From JASGDC01 sp047605865 (GTDB taxonomy: Bacteria; Actinomycetota; Actinomycetes; Actinomycetales; Micrococcaceae), in contig JASGFC010000001.1 of NCBI GenBank assembly GCA_047605865.1, positions 1 through 64,000 on the forward strand: 64,000 nt of DNA, in the 5' to 3' direction. Shown here in pieces: positions 9,087 through 17,831 of the stretch. The notes beneath the pieces were generated by a model. That model was given only the letters and a program-made list of their open reading frames with translations. It had not been told where the DNA came from and searched no databases. Position 1 is the first letter of the stretch, and the number at the start of each line of letters is the position of its first letter. A program made the translations under genes and the position numbers.

Positions 9087-10751
9087 TTAATCTTCATCCA
9101 AAGCATTGGCATCAGTTTGCTCTTCATCTGACTGAAGTGCTTCATCTGCCACAATTTCTTTGTCTTCTTTAACCTTTTCAGTCTTTTTAGACACTGGAGC
9201 TACATCGTGTTTAGGGTCAAAACTCTTCTTAAAGTTTTTTACCTCACGAGTAAGAGCAGCATCTGTATCATCTTCAAGTTTTCCTGTTTCTTCAATAACA
9301 GAAAGAATATCTGTATTTGAATGTAAGTGATTAAGGAAATCTTGTTCAAACTTATGCACGTTTTCTACATCAATATCATCTAAATGACCTTTAGTACCAG
9401 CCCAAATAGACACAGTTTGATGTGACATTGGATATGGGTTGTACTGTTTCTGTTTCAGAAGTTCCATCAAACGCTCACCACGAGTCAACTGTTGACGGCT
9501 AGCATCATCCAAATCTGAGGCGAACATAGCAAATGCTTGCATATCACGATACTGTGCTAAATCAATCTTTAAGGTACCAGAAACTTTCTTCAAAGCTTTA
9601 GTCTGCGCAGCACCTCCAACACGAGATACTGATACACCTACATCTACAGCAGGACGCTGATTTGAGTTGAACAAATCTGACTGCAAGAAAATCTGACCAT
9701 CAGTAATAGAAATAACGTTGGTTGGAATATAAGCAGAAACGTCATTTGCTTTTGTTTCAATGATTGGTAGACCAGTCATAGAGCCAGCACCGAGATCATC
9801 AGAAAGTTTTGCACAACGTTCTAGCAAACGAGAGTGCAAATAAAACACGTCACCTGGGTAAGCTTCACGGCCTGGAGGACGGCGGAGCAACAATGAGACG
9901 GCACGATATGCTTCAGCTTGTTTAGACAAATCATCAAAGATAATCAGAACATGTTTGCCCTGATACATCCAGTGCTGTCCAAGAGCAGAACCAGCATAAG
10001 GAGCTAAGTACTTAAATCCGGCAGGGTCAGAGGCTGGAGAAGCCACAATAGTGGTGTAATCCATAGCGCCAGCTTGTTCAAGAGTTTGACGTACTGCAGC
10101 AATAGTTGAAGCTTTCTGCCCCACTGCAACATAAATACAACGAACCTGCTTTTCTGGGTCATTACTGGCCCAATTATCACGCTGATTAAGAATTGCATCA
10201 ACAGCAATGGCTGTTTTACCAGTTTGGCGGTCACCAATAATGAGCTGACGCTGACCGCGACCAATAGGAATCATGGCATCAATTGCTTTAAGACCTGTTT
10301 GAAGTGGTTCATGCACTGACTTACGCTCAGTAACTCCAGGAGCCTGAAGCTCTAATTGACGAGTTGTCTCAGAGTTAATATCGCCAAGTCCATCAAGAGG
10401 CTGCCCTAGTGGATCAACAACACGTGATAGGAAGGCATCTCCAACTGGGATTGAAAGGACCTCCCCAGTACGTTGCACTTCCTGGCCTTCTTCAATATCA
10501 GTGTAGTCACCAAGAATGATAACGCCAATCTCACGCAAATCTAGGTTCTGCGCAAGCCCTAGGGTACCGTCTTCAAATTTTAGTAGCTCATTCGCCATCA
10601 CGGAAGGTAACCCTTCAACGCGTGCGATACCGTCTCCAGCAGAAACAACGCGACCAATTTCTTTACGGTCACTTGTGGCTGGTTGATATGAAGAAGCAAA
10701 CTCATCTAAGGCATTGCGTACTTCATCGGCATTGATGGTCAAGTCGGCCAT
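9087..10751 (-). CDS. atpA: ATP synthase alpha subunit
   Basis: Non-catalytic nucleotide-binding subunit of F1. Walker A GDRQTGKT is at residues 173-180, and the conserved VGVSVSRVGGAAQTKAMK-like segment is present. Length is 554. Beyond the normal C-terminal helical bundle there is a charged tail of about 40 residues ending in EEQTDANALDED. Actinobacterial alpha subunits often have a C-terminal extension, which in mycobacteria suppresses ATP hydrolysis; whether this one does is not shown by the sequence. Confidence 0.97.
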   Translation of the reverse strand: MADLTINADEVRNALDEFASSYQPATSDRKEIGRVVSAGDGIARVEGLPSVMANELLKFEDGTLGLAQNLDLREIGVIILGDYTDIEEGQEVQRTGEVLSIPVGDAFLSRVVDPLGQPLDGLGDINSETTRQLELQAPGVTERKSVHEPLQTGLKAIDAMIPIGRGQRQLIIGDRQTGKTAIAVDAILNQRDNWASNDPEKQVRCIYVAVGQKASTIAAVRQTLEQAGAMDYTTIVASPASDPAGFKYLAPYAGSALGQHWMYQGKHVLIIFDDLSKQAEAYRAVSLLLRRPPGREAYPGDVFYLHSRLLERCAKLSDDLGAGSMTGLPIIETKANDVSAYIPTNVISITDGQIFLQSDLFNSNQRPAVDVGVSVSRVGGAAQTKALKKVSGTLKIDLAQYRDMQAFAMFASDLDDASRQQLTRGERLMELLKQKQYNPYPMSHQTVSIWAGTKGHLDDIDVENVHKFEQDFLNHLHSNTDILSVIEETGKLEDDTDAALTREVKNFKKSFDPKHDVAPVSKKTEKVKEDKEIVADEALQSDEEQTDANALDED

Positions 10752-10809
10752 CTTATCCCTGCTCTCTTACTCAGGACCATTTTTTAAGTTAATGGTCAGT
10801 TTTCGTCTC

Positions 10810-11616
10810 TTATTGATGTCCTGCGAGCTGTTGTTGTAAAGTTTCAACTCGCGATTTTACAGTTCCGTCCATGACATCATTGCCTACTCGAACCCGAATA
10901 CCACCTACAAGGTCTGGTACTTCTCGGATGTTAAGCGTAATAGGACGTCCGTACATTTTAGATAACTTTGTTTTCAGTGTTTCTTCTTGCTGAGAGGTTA
11001 AAGCAATAGCAGTATCAACAACTGCAATAAACTCATGCTTTTCTTCAGCAATAGAGTGAATAACACGTTGTAAAGAAACCGTTGCTCTTAAACCGTGCGG
11101 ATAAACAACCGCAGGTTGAATCAAAGCCCGTGCCTGCTCAGAATAGTTAGAAGTGAGCTTAGAAACAAGTGCTTTTTTGTCATCGTTGTCTACAGAGTAG
11201 TTTTCAAAGGCTTGTTCAAGTTCAGGATAGTCTTCTAAAGCATTGTTAAAAGTTAGCATCTCTGACTCTAAATCTTCAAGCTTACCCTGTGACTGTGCCT
11301 CATAAATAACACAAAGCTGCGAAATCTTTTCAAGACCTTGAACAAGATCCAAGCCACTATTCCAACGCATCTTTACTGCAGCAGTAAGGATATCTTCAGT
11401 AGGCTTACTTACTTTAGAATCAAAGAGTTTCTGCAGTAGTTCTGCTCGCTGTTCTGGCGAATAAGACACATCAGTGAGTGCTCTTTGCAAACTTGATGAC
11501 CTTGAAATAACGCCAATAGCAGCGCTTAATTCTTGAGATACCTTAACACCAGCAGTGGAATACACTGGTTTTAACTCTTTTTCAAGAGATGCTAAAGAAT
11601 CTGAACTTGAACTCAT
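10810..11616 (-). CDS. atpH: ATP synthase delta subunit
   Basis: Peripheral-stalk subunit that links the alpha/beta crown to subunit b. The C-terminal signature DLVGGIRVRVGNDVMDGTVK matches the OSCP/delta family. At 268 residues it is long compared with about 180 in E. coli, but in line with the longer actinobacterial forms that carry an extra N-terminal helical section. It sits 3 bp after atpF in the operon. Confidence 0.95.
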   Translation of the reverse strand: MSSSSDSLASLEKELKPVYSTAGVKVSQELSAAIGVISRSSSLQRALTDVSYSPEQRAELLQKLFDSKVSKPTEDILTAAVKMRWNSGLDLVQGLEKISQLCVIYEAQSQGKLEDLESEMLTFNNALEDYPELEQAFENYSVDNDDKKALVSKLTSNYSEQARALIQPAVVYPHGLRATVSLQRVIHSIAEEKHEFIAVVDTAIALTSQQEETLKTKLSKMYGRPITLNIREVPDLVGGIRVRVGNDVMDGTVKSRVETLQQQLAGHQ

Positions 11617-11619
11617 GGC

Positions 11620-12180
11620 TTAAGATACCTTATCTGCTGGAGAAGTGGCATCAAGGTTTTCTAAGAAACGATCTACTACTCGGGTAGAACGATTATCATC
11701 TTGAAGGGACTCTCCAACAATTTTTCCAGCTAGATTTGTTGCAAGGCCACCAATTTCACCACGAAGTGACTGAACAACTTTTTCACGCTCAGCTTGTAAC
11801 TGTTGCTGACCTTGATCAGAGATACGCTGTGACTCTGCAGTAGCTTTAGCTTTCATCTCTTCAAGAATCTGTACACCCTGTGCACGAGCTTCTTCACGGA
11901 TCTCATTCGCTTCTTGCTGAGCTTGAGCAAGCTGAGCTTTGTACTGCTTCAAGTTTTGATCCGCTTCACGCTGAGCTTTCTCAGCTTTGGCAAGACCACC
12001 CTCAATAGCGTCAACACGATCCTGGTACATTTTGTTGTACATAGGAGAGATCTTCTTCATCACGATGAAGAGCAAAATGAAAAAGCCAATTGCTGTAATA
12101 AGCATTTCCCATACATCTGGGATTAATGGGTTAGTTTCAGCAGCCAGTACAGGTGTCAAGCTTTGACTGATATTTTGCAT
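11620..12180 (-). CDS. atpF: ATP synthase subunit b
   Basis: Membrane-anchored stator subunit. One transmembrane helix lies at residues 27-45 (LITAIGFFILLFIVMKKI), followed by a long charged coiled coil rich in Glu, Gln, Ala and Lys (residues 55-150) and a C-terminal part that binds delta. Length 186 is normal for actinobacteria. The short sequence before the helix resembles the actinobacterial b subunit rather than a cleaved signal peptide. Confidence 0.95.
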   Translation of the reverse strand: MQNISQSLTPVLAAETNPLIPDVWEMLITAIGFFILLFIVMKKISPMYNKMYQDRVDAIEGGLAKAEKAQREADQNLKQYKAQLAQAQQEANEIREEARAQGVQILEEMKAKATAESQRISDQGQQQLQAEREKVVQSLRGEIGGLATNLAGKIVGESLQDDNRSTRVVDRFLENLDATSPADKVS

Positions 12181-12211
12181 GTTTTACTTTCGTTGTAAAT
12201 TGAGTTGTGCA

Positions 12212-12415
12212 CTACTTGGCAAAAGCCAATACCAAACCTAGAATTGCAACTGCCTCCGCAAGTGCAGCACCTACGAATGCTAGTGGCTGAAGAATACGCT
12301 GTGCTTCAGGTTGACGAGCAACACCGCTAAGGTAAGCAGCGAAAATCAGGCCTACGCCGATACCGCCACCAATCGCAGCTAGACCGTAACCGATCACATT
12401 CAATGAACCGTTCAT
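12212..12415 (-). CDS. atpE: ATP synthase subunit c (proteolipid)
   Basis: Forms the rotating c-ring in the membrane. Two transmembrane helices (about residues 5-30 and 43-66) flank the conserved polar loop ARQPE (residues 33-37). The proton-carrying carboxylate is Glu54 in AALAEAVAILG. Residues for sodium binding are not evident, so it is probably proton-driven. Length 67 is at the short end of the family. The ATG is preceded by a good Shine-Dalgarno (GAAAGGAAAA). Confidence 0.96.
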   Translation of the reverse strand: MNGSLNVIGYGLAAIGGGIGVGLIFAAYLSGVARQPEAQRILQPLAFVGAALAEAVAILGLVLAFAK

Positions 12416-12469
12416 TTTTTTCCTTTCAAAGAGCCGTTAAGGCTGGTTGTCATGGTCATTGGAAACTTA

Positions 12470-13237
12470 TTAATGTTCGTCTGATAACGCACCTTGAATG
12501 TAGATGGCTAACAGAAGAGTAAATACATAGGCTTGAAGCACCATGATAAGCGCTTCAAGGAAATAAAGGAGGACGCCAAGAATAATAGAAACTAGGCCGC
12601 CAGTCCATCCGAAAATTCCACCCACCTCAGTGATGAGGAATTTAGCACCTGCTGCGAACACCATAATAATAAGGTGTCCAGCGAACATTGTGGCAAAAAG
12701 ACGCAAAGAATGCGTCAAAGGGCGAACTATAAAGTTTGAGAAAAATTCAATAGGAATAATTAAGATTAACAGTGGCTTTGGAACCCCTGAAGGGATAGTC
12801 ATTTGAGCAAGAAATCCACCGAAGCCATGCTTTTTAATACCAGCACCTACCCAAATAATATAGGCTACAGCTGCTAAAACATAAGCACCACCAGGATGTG
12901 AAAAACTTGGTAACTGCAGGAGTGGAATCATGCCGTAGATATTATTGACCAAAATAAAGAAGAAGAAGGTAAATAGCACGGGAACGTACTTCATGAAATG
13001 TTCACCGATGATATCTCTGGCAATGTCATTACGGACGAAACCGTAGCCTAACTCTCCCATGAACTGGCTTTTGCTAGGAACTAAAGCTTGCTTGCGCCCA
13101 ACATAAAGAAAGAAACCTGCAATAATAACAACAGACATCAAGACGAGCAGCATTTGCTTACTGAAGCCTTCTTGCGCACCCCAAGGGATAATAGCAGGAA
13201 GGTGCATATCGTCAATAGAAGGCGCTTTAAACTGCAA
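12470..13237 (-). CDS. atpB: ATP synthase subunit a
   Basis: Membrane subunit forming the two proton half-channels next to the c-ring. Five to six hydrophobic helices are visible. The essential arginine is Arg179 in THSLRLFATMFAGHLI, and the C-terminal LEALIMVLQAYVFTLL segment is conserved. Length 255 is normal. A gap of about 95 bp (13238-13332) separates it from the AtpZ-like gene and may hold an internal promoter or processing site; nothing definite is seen there. Confidence 0.96.
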   Translation of the reverse strand: MQFKAPSIDDMHLPAIIPWGAQEGFSKQMLLVLMSVVIIAGFFLYVGRKQALVPSKSQFMGELGYGFVRNDIARDIIGEHFMKYVPVLFTFFFFILVNNIYGMIPLLQLPSFSHPGGAYVLAAVAYIIWVGAGIKKHGFGGFLAQMTIPSGVPKPLLILIIPIEFFSNFIVRPLTHSLRLFATMFAGHLIIMVFAAGAKFLITEVGGIFGWTGGLVSIILGVLLYFLEALIMVLQAYVFTLLLAIYIQGALSDEH

Positions 13238-13332
13238 ACTGAACTCCTTGCATGATGAGCAATCAAGGTTAGTAAATTATACAAATACTATTTTAACTGA
13301 ATTTCAGCTGATAAACGAATTGAACTTGCGTG

Positions 13333-13551
13333 TCATTTTTTATTCGAGTCTGTATCTAACTTCATCACTAAATAAATGCCTCCAATAAGACCAAGAATAA
13401 TACCTGCAATGGTTAGTCCAGGTATATGAAAGAATTGCTGTGCACACCAGCCAATAAACGCCCAAAAAATAACCCCTGCAATCACATAGCTTAGGGCTGT
13501 GACTCCAAAATCATCCATGTTTCTTTTTTTAACGGGCTTCTTACTGTCCAT
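13333..13551 (-). CDS. AtpZ/AtpI-like small membrane protein
   Basis: Small protein with two hydrophobic segments (TALSYVIAGVIFWAFIGWCA and GLTIAGIILGLIGGIYLVMK) and a Lys/Arg-rich N-terminus, the pattern of AtpZ-like proteins encoded just before atp operons. I choose the ATG at 13549-13551 (MDSKKPVKKR), which overlaps the preceding AtpI-like gene by 11 bp; a longer form starting at 13575 is possible. A role in c-ring assembly or cation supply is proposed for relatives; here it is inferred from position. Confidence 0.7.
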   Translation of the reverse strand: MDSKKPVKKRNMDDFGVTALSYVIAGVIFWAFIGWCAQQFFHIPGLTIAGIILGLIGGIYLVMKLDTDSNKK

Positions 13552-13951
13552 CAGAATGCCCCTGCGCAGTATCAAAATAAGGTCGTTTGATTTTCATAAA
13601 ACTTACCACTTCCGTTGCAAGCCATGCCAAAAGTACCAGTAAAGCAGAATAAACAAAAGCTGCACCATCAAGCCAACTTGGTTTCTTAATAAGCATAAAA
13701 AATAAAGCAAACATCATGATTTTAACGATATAACCAGCACCAAAACTCACTAAAAGTAATTCAGGATGCTTCCTACTGACAACCACTGCAACCACAAGAC
13801 TTATTCCACTGAAGGCCTCAACAGTTAATCCACCCCATACGGCGCTCATCGTGCCATGAACCCCAGAAATAGCGTAAAAAATGACGCAAACAACTATTAA
13901 AGCTAGCGTTGAAATAACTACACATTTTTTAAGGATGGTAAACCACATCAA
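13541..13951 (-). CDS. atpI: ATP synthase protein I-like membrane protein
   Basis: A protein of about 136 residues with four predicted transmembrane helices, a basic N-terminus and a short hydrophilic tail (YFDTAQGHSDGQ). Position just upstream of the ATP synthase genes and topology match the AtpI/UncI family, whose members assist c-ring assembly. Similarity is by topology and context rather than by a strict motif. Its start overlaps the wecA stop, so the unit is tightly packed. Confidence 0.7.
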   Translation of the reverse strand: MMWFTILKKCVVISTLALIVVCVIFYAISGVHGTMSAVWGGLTVEAFSGISLVVAVVVSRKHPELLLVSFGAGYIVKIMMFALFFMLIKKPSWLDGAAFVYSALLVLLAWLATEVVSFMKIKRPYFDTAQGHSDGQ

Positions 13952-15048
13952 ACAAACGATTCCTCGTTATTTTGGCTAGGACGCATAGTTAAATACACAG
14001 CAATACCAATAAATATAACGTCCATGGCGATAACAAAAGGTGCTGGAAAAAAGGCGAAAGCAACAGTACCAAAAGCAACCACGGCAGCCCACAAATACAA
14101 AACAAGTACTGAATTCTTGTGTCCATGACCAAAGCGCATCATCTTATGATGCAAGTGTTGTTTATCAGGAGTTGTTGGCGATTTTCCTGCCATCACTCGA
14201 CGCAGAATTGCTGTTGCCATATCGAAAAGCGGTAAAGCGATAACGGCAAGCGGTAGCAGAATGGGTAAAAAGATTGGGACAGATTCAGTTTGCGCAATAA
14301 CCTTTGGATCCGCTTGACCTGTTAAAGAAATCGCTGAAGCTGCCATCAATAACCCAATGAGCATTGCGCCAGTATCTCCCATAAAAATACGTGCAGGATG
14401 AAAATTATGAGGCAAGAAACCTAAACAAATACCTACCATGATAGCTATAACCAATGTTGCCGTATTGGAATAATCATCAGGAGTTTGATGCCTAGAAAAA
14501 ATATAAGCGTAAGAGAAGAAAGCCAAGCCACCAATAGCTGCAATTCCAGCAGCAAGCCCATCCATACCATCAACCCAGTTCATAGCATTGATAGTGGTAA
14601 GTGTGACAAAAATGGTCAAAGCAAGCGAAATAGTACTAGAACCTAAAATAATTCCACCAATAGGCAAGGACGTCAACTGAATGCCCTGTAACGCCATGAT
14701 AGCTGCTGCCACTATTTGTACACCCAGTTTCAACATCCAGTCTAAATCCCATATATCATCTGCGATGCCTAACAAGACTAAAACAAAACCAGCTGCTAAA
14801 ACCCCATATAACTGATTATTAACAGCAAAGATTTTTTGCAAAAAGGGCATGGATGTAGCAAAAATAAAGGCCACACACATACCAGCAAACATTGCCACAC
14901 CTCCCAATCTAGGGATTGGTTGAGTGTGCACATCACGGTCACGAACTGGCCTCAAAATTGAATACCTACGGGCAAGAAGTCGCACGATGGGCGTACAGAC
15001 ATAAGTCACAGACGCCGCAATGAAGAGGACTAAGAGGTAGGTTTTCAT
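13948..15048 (-). CDS. wecA: Undecaprenyl-phosphate GlcNAc-1-phosphate transferase (WecA/Rfe family)
   Basis: Integral membrane enzyme that transfers a sugar-1-phosphate from UDP-GlcNAc or a similar donor to undecaprenyl phosphate, starting synthesis of a wall-linked glycopolymer. About ten transmembrane helices are visible. Family motifs are clear: GIADDIWDLDW, NWVDGMDGLAAG, and the cytoplasmic HLHHKMMRFGH loop. Length 366 is normal. It lies between sua5 and atpI, the usual actinobacterial position. The exact acceptor polymer (arabinogalactan linker or teichoic acid) cannot be told. Confidence 0.93.
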   Translation of the reverse strand: MKTYLLVLFIAASVTYVCTPIVRLLARRYSILRPVRDRDVHTQPIPRLGGVAMFAGMCVAFIFATSMPFLQKIFAVNNQLYGVLAAGFVLVLLGIADDIWDLDWMLKLGVQIVAAAIMALQGIQLTSLPIGGIILGSSTISLALTIFVTLTTINAMNWVDGMDGLAAGIAAIGGLAFFSYAYIFSRHQTPDDYSNTATLVIAIMVGICLGFLPHNFHPARIFMGDTGAMLIGLLMAASAISLTGQADPKVIAQTESVPIFLPILLPLAVIALPLFDMATAILRRVMAGKSPTTPDKQHLHHKMMRFGHGHKNSVLVLYLWAAVVAFGTVAFAFFPAPFVIAMDVIFIGIAVYLTMRPSQNNEESFV

Positions 15049-15059
15049 AGTGGGAAGTG

Positions 15060-15899
15060 CTAATCCTGTTCAGTTTCGTTGGCAACACCTTCGGTTTCAT
15101 GCTCTACCGGTTGAGCAATCTCTTTTTCAACTTCAGATTTCTCTTCAATGGTATTTTTTACTTCTTCTGTTTTCTCTTCAGAAGTATTTTCAAGCTCTAC
15201 TTGTTCCTCAGTGCTGTTATCATCAATAACTTGATTCTCCGTGTTGCTATCAACAATACTAGGCACAATATTTTGTAAAGAATCAAGAGACAGTGCACCA
15301 GCTCTGACAACTTTAAACGGAGTTTGAGTGGTATCTACAATGGTTGAACTTTCTTGATCTGCACCTAAATCACCACCATCAAGATACACTGCTACAGCTT
15401 CTCCTAGTTGCTCATGAGCTTGTTCAATAGTTGTTGCAGCCTCAAACCCGTGGCGATTAGCAGAAGAAACTGCTAAAGGACCACAAAAAGTTAAGAGTTC
15501 AAGAGCATCTTTTTGATCTGGCACGCGCAAAGCAACAGTGCCATGAGTTTCCCCTAAGTCCCAAGTCAAACTTGGCTGAGATTTAAAAATTAATGTCAAA
15601 GGACCTGGCCAAAACTCATCCATCAGTTTTTGTGCATCCTCAGTAATTTCTGCAGCTAAAGCAGCAGCTGTTTCCTGCCGTGAAATGAGCACAGGCGGTG
15701 GAAAATTAGTTCCTCGAGCTTTTGCAGCTAATAAAATTTTGACTCCAATTTTAGAAAACGCATCAGCTGCAACACCATAGACAGTATCTGTTGGAAAAAC
15801 TACAAGTTCATCATCATTTAAAGCAGTCTTTGCAGCAACAATACCGTCACCACGTTCAGTTGTATTGCTTAGATCAAAAATTTTGCTCATGAATCCCAT
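15060..15899 (-). CDS. sua5: L-threonylcarbamoyladenylate synthase with acidic C-terminal tail
   Basis: YrdC/Sua5-family enzyme that makes threonylcarbamoyl-AMP for the t6A modification of ANN-decoding tRNAs. The core (residues about 1-210) contains VVFPTDTVYGVAADAFS and LAVSSANRHG motifs. Residues about 215-279 form a tail made almost only of Glu, Thr, Lys, Val and Asn (EEQVELENTSEEKTEE and onward), not part of the enzyme fold. An alternative start is the ATG at 15888-15890 (MSKIFDLSN). It follows prmC by 12 bp. Confidence 0.93.
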   Translation of the reverse strand: MGFMSKIFDLSNTTERGDGIVAAKTALNDDELVVFPTDTVYGVAADAFSKIGVKILLAAKARGTNFPPPVLISRQETAAALAAEITEDAQKLMDEFWPGPLTLIFKSQPSLTWDLGETHGTVALRVPDQKDALELLTFCGPLAVSSANRHGFEAATTIEQAHEQLGEAVAVYLDGGDLGADQESSTIVDTTQTPFKVVRAGALSLDSLQNIVPSIVDSNTENQVIDDNSTEEQVELENTSEEKTEEVKNTIEEKSEVEKEIAQPVEHETEGVANETEQD

Positions 15900-15911
15900 T
15901 GTTTCATAACA

Positions 15912-16757
15912 TCACGGTACCAGTGAAGATTTAAAGGCACTCGTTGCTCGTTGCCTGCCTGTCAAATCATGGTGGAGCATAATATTTTCCCACCCCTGTT
16001 GTTGCATATATTCTTTTAGTGCACGATGCTGAGTCTCATCGTGTTCCATGACAAAAAACCCACCGCTTTTCAGTAAAAAATGTGCCCTGTCTATAACTTG
16101 GAGTGGGATATTCAGCCCTGCTTCTCCACCACCGTAAAGTGCAAGGCTTGGATCATGATAAAGAACTTCATCAGACATGCCAGTAGTACTAGCTACATAT
16201 GGCGGATTAGAGATGACAACATCCACTACATTGTGTAGCTGTGCAAGCTCAGACTTAAAATCACCGTGCACAACCTCAACATTAAGGTTTTGCACATTCT
16301 GCTGTAAATACGCAATGGCTTCATCACTGATTTCAACGGCATACACATCAGTTCTAGGATTCTCTGAAGCAACAGCTGCAGCAATAGCACCAGAACCAGC
16401 ACATAAATCTACTACTTTAGCTCCAGAAAATATTTGTTGACTTGCAATATCTATTAGCATTTCAGTTTCAGGACGCGGTATGAAAACTCCGGGTCCAACT
16501 CTGAGCTCACGATACCTAAAAGGTGCTACTCCGGTAATATGCTGCAATGGTTCGGTTGTTCTACGTCGCACAAGTTCTAAGTATTGACATTCAGTAGCTG
16601 CATCAATATCGTGCCCCATAATTTTTGCAGTGCCAAGTTCACCTCGAGAAATACCTTGCATATGACAGAACAGGAGCTCAGCATCCACTTCTGGACTTTG
16701 AACCCCTGCATCGTTAAGAATATCGCTTGCATGTTGCAGCAAAGCTTTAATCTTCAT
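15912..16757 (-). CDS. prmC: Release factor glutamine methyltransferase
   Basis: SAM-dependent enzyme that N5-methylates the Gln of the GGQ motif in release factors. The catalytic ISNPPYV motif, the SAM-binding VVDLCAGSGAIAAAVA motif and the upstream FIPRPETEMLID segment are all present. I choose the ATG at 16755-16757 (MKIKALLQHA), which overlaps the end of prfA by 11 bp; the longest frame would start 42 bp earlier. It lies directly after its substrate gene prfA. Confidence 0.93.
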   Translation of the reverse strand: MKIKALLQHASDILNDAGVQSPEVDAELLFCHMQGISRGELGTAKIMGHDIDAATECQYLELVRRRTTEPLQHITGVAPFRYRELRVGPGVFIPRPETEMLIDIASQQIFSGAKVVDLCAGSGAIAAAVASENPRTDVYAVEISDEAIAYLQQNVQNLNVEVVHGDFKSELAQLHNVVDVVISNPPYVASTTGMSDEVLYHDPSLALYGGGEAGLNIPLQVIDRAHFLLKSGGFFVMEHDETQHRALKEYMQQQGWENIMLHHDLTGRQRATSAFKSSLVP

Positions 16758-17829
16758 GGTCTCCAATTGCTTCAAGCCGAGTTGTTTCATCTGCATCAAT
16801 ACAAGATTGAATCACTGGATCAAAATCACCATTCATGACCTGGTCAAGGTTATAGGCTTTATATCCCGTACGGTGATCTGCAATACGGTTCTCTGGAAAA
16901 TTGTAAGTACGAATACGTTCAGAACGATCCATAGAACGTACTTGAGAACGGCTCGCTTCAGACTTTGCTGCCTCAAGTTCTTCTTGTTGAGCTGCAAGCA
17001 AACGAGCACGCAAAACACGCAACGCTGCTTCTTTATTCTGAATTTGAGACTTCTCATTTTGCATAGCAACCACAATACCTGTCGGTAAATGGGTAATGCG
17101 TACAGCAGAGTCGGTAGTATTCACCGACTGACCGCCTGGACCAGATGAGCGGTAGACATCAATTTTCAAATCATTTTGATTGATTTCAATTTCATCAGGC
17201 TCATCAACTTCAGGAAAGACCATGACTCCCACAGCAGAAGTGTGGATTCTGCCTTGAGATTCTGTAGCCGGTACACGTTGAACTCGGTGAACTCCACCTT
17301 CAAACTTTAGATGAGCCCACACACCCTCCGCAGGATTATTTGAGTTACCCTTAATAGCAACCTGAACATCTTTATAACCGTCAAGATCTGATTCTGTGGC
17401 AGAAATTGTTTCGACTTTCCAGCCTTTAGATTCAGCATACTTGCTGTAGGCGCGGAGCATATCACTAGCAAAAAGAGCAGCCTCATCTCCACCTGCTCCA
17501 GCTTTAATCTCTAGAATTGCGTTACGAGCATCGTCTGGATCTCGAGGAATCAAAAGACGGCGAAGTTTCTCAGCTGCTGGCTCAATTTGAGGTTCTAACT
17601 CTTTGGCTTCTTCAGCAAAACTTGGATCTTCACTTGCCAACTCTTGTGCAGTTTCGTAGTCATTGTTAAGATCTTGCCAATGCTTATGCGCATCAACAAT
17701 TGCACCTAATTCAGCGAAACGTCGCCCCAGTTTCTTTGCTTTACCAGGGTTAGAATGTACCTCTGGGGTTGCTAATTCATCTTGAATCTCTTCGTATTCA
17801 TCAAGAAGACTTTGTACAGATTCAAACAT
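16747..17829 (-). CDS. prfA: Peptide chain release factor 1
   Basis: Recognises UAA and UAG and triggers peptide release on the ribosome. The catalytic GGQ motif is at residues 232-234 in SSGPGGQSVNTTDSA, preceded by the conserved GGVHRVQRVPATESQGRIHT. Length 360 is normal. The start is 3 bp after the rho stop and the end overlaps prmC. Confidence 0.97.
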   Translation of the reverse strand: MFESVQSLLDEYEEIQDELATPEVHSNPGKAKKLGRRFAELGAIVDAHKHWQDLNNDYETAQELASEDPSFAEEAKELEPQIEPAAEKLRRLLIPRDPDDARNAILEIKAGAGGDEAALFASDMLRAYSKYAESKGWKVETISATESDLDGYKDVQVAIKGNSNNPAEGVWAHLKFEGGVHRVQRVPATESQGRIHTSAVGVMVFPEVDEPDEIEINQNDLKIDVYRSSGPGGQSVNTTDSAVRITHLPTGIVVAMQNEKSQIQNKEAALRVLRARLLAAQQEELEAAKSEASRSQVRSMDRSERIRTYNFPENRIADHRTGYKAYNLDQVMNGDFDPVIQSCIDADETTRLEAIGDHED

Positions 17830-17831
17830 GA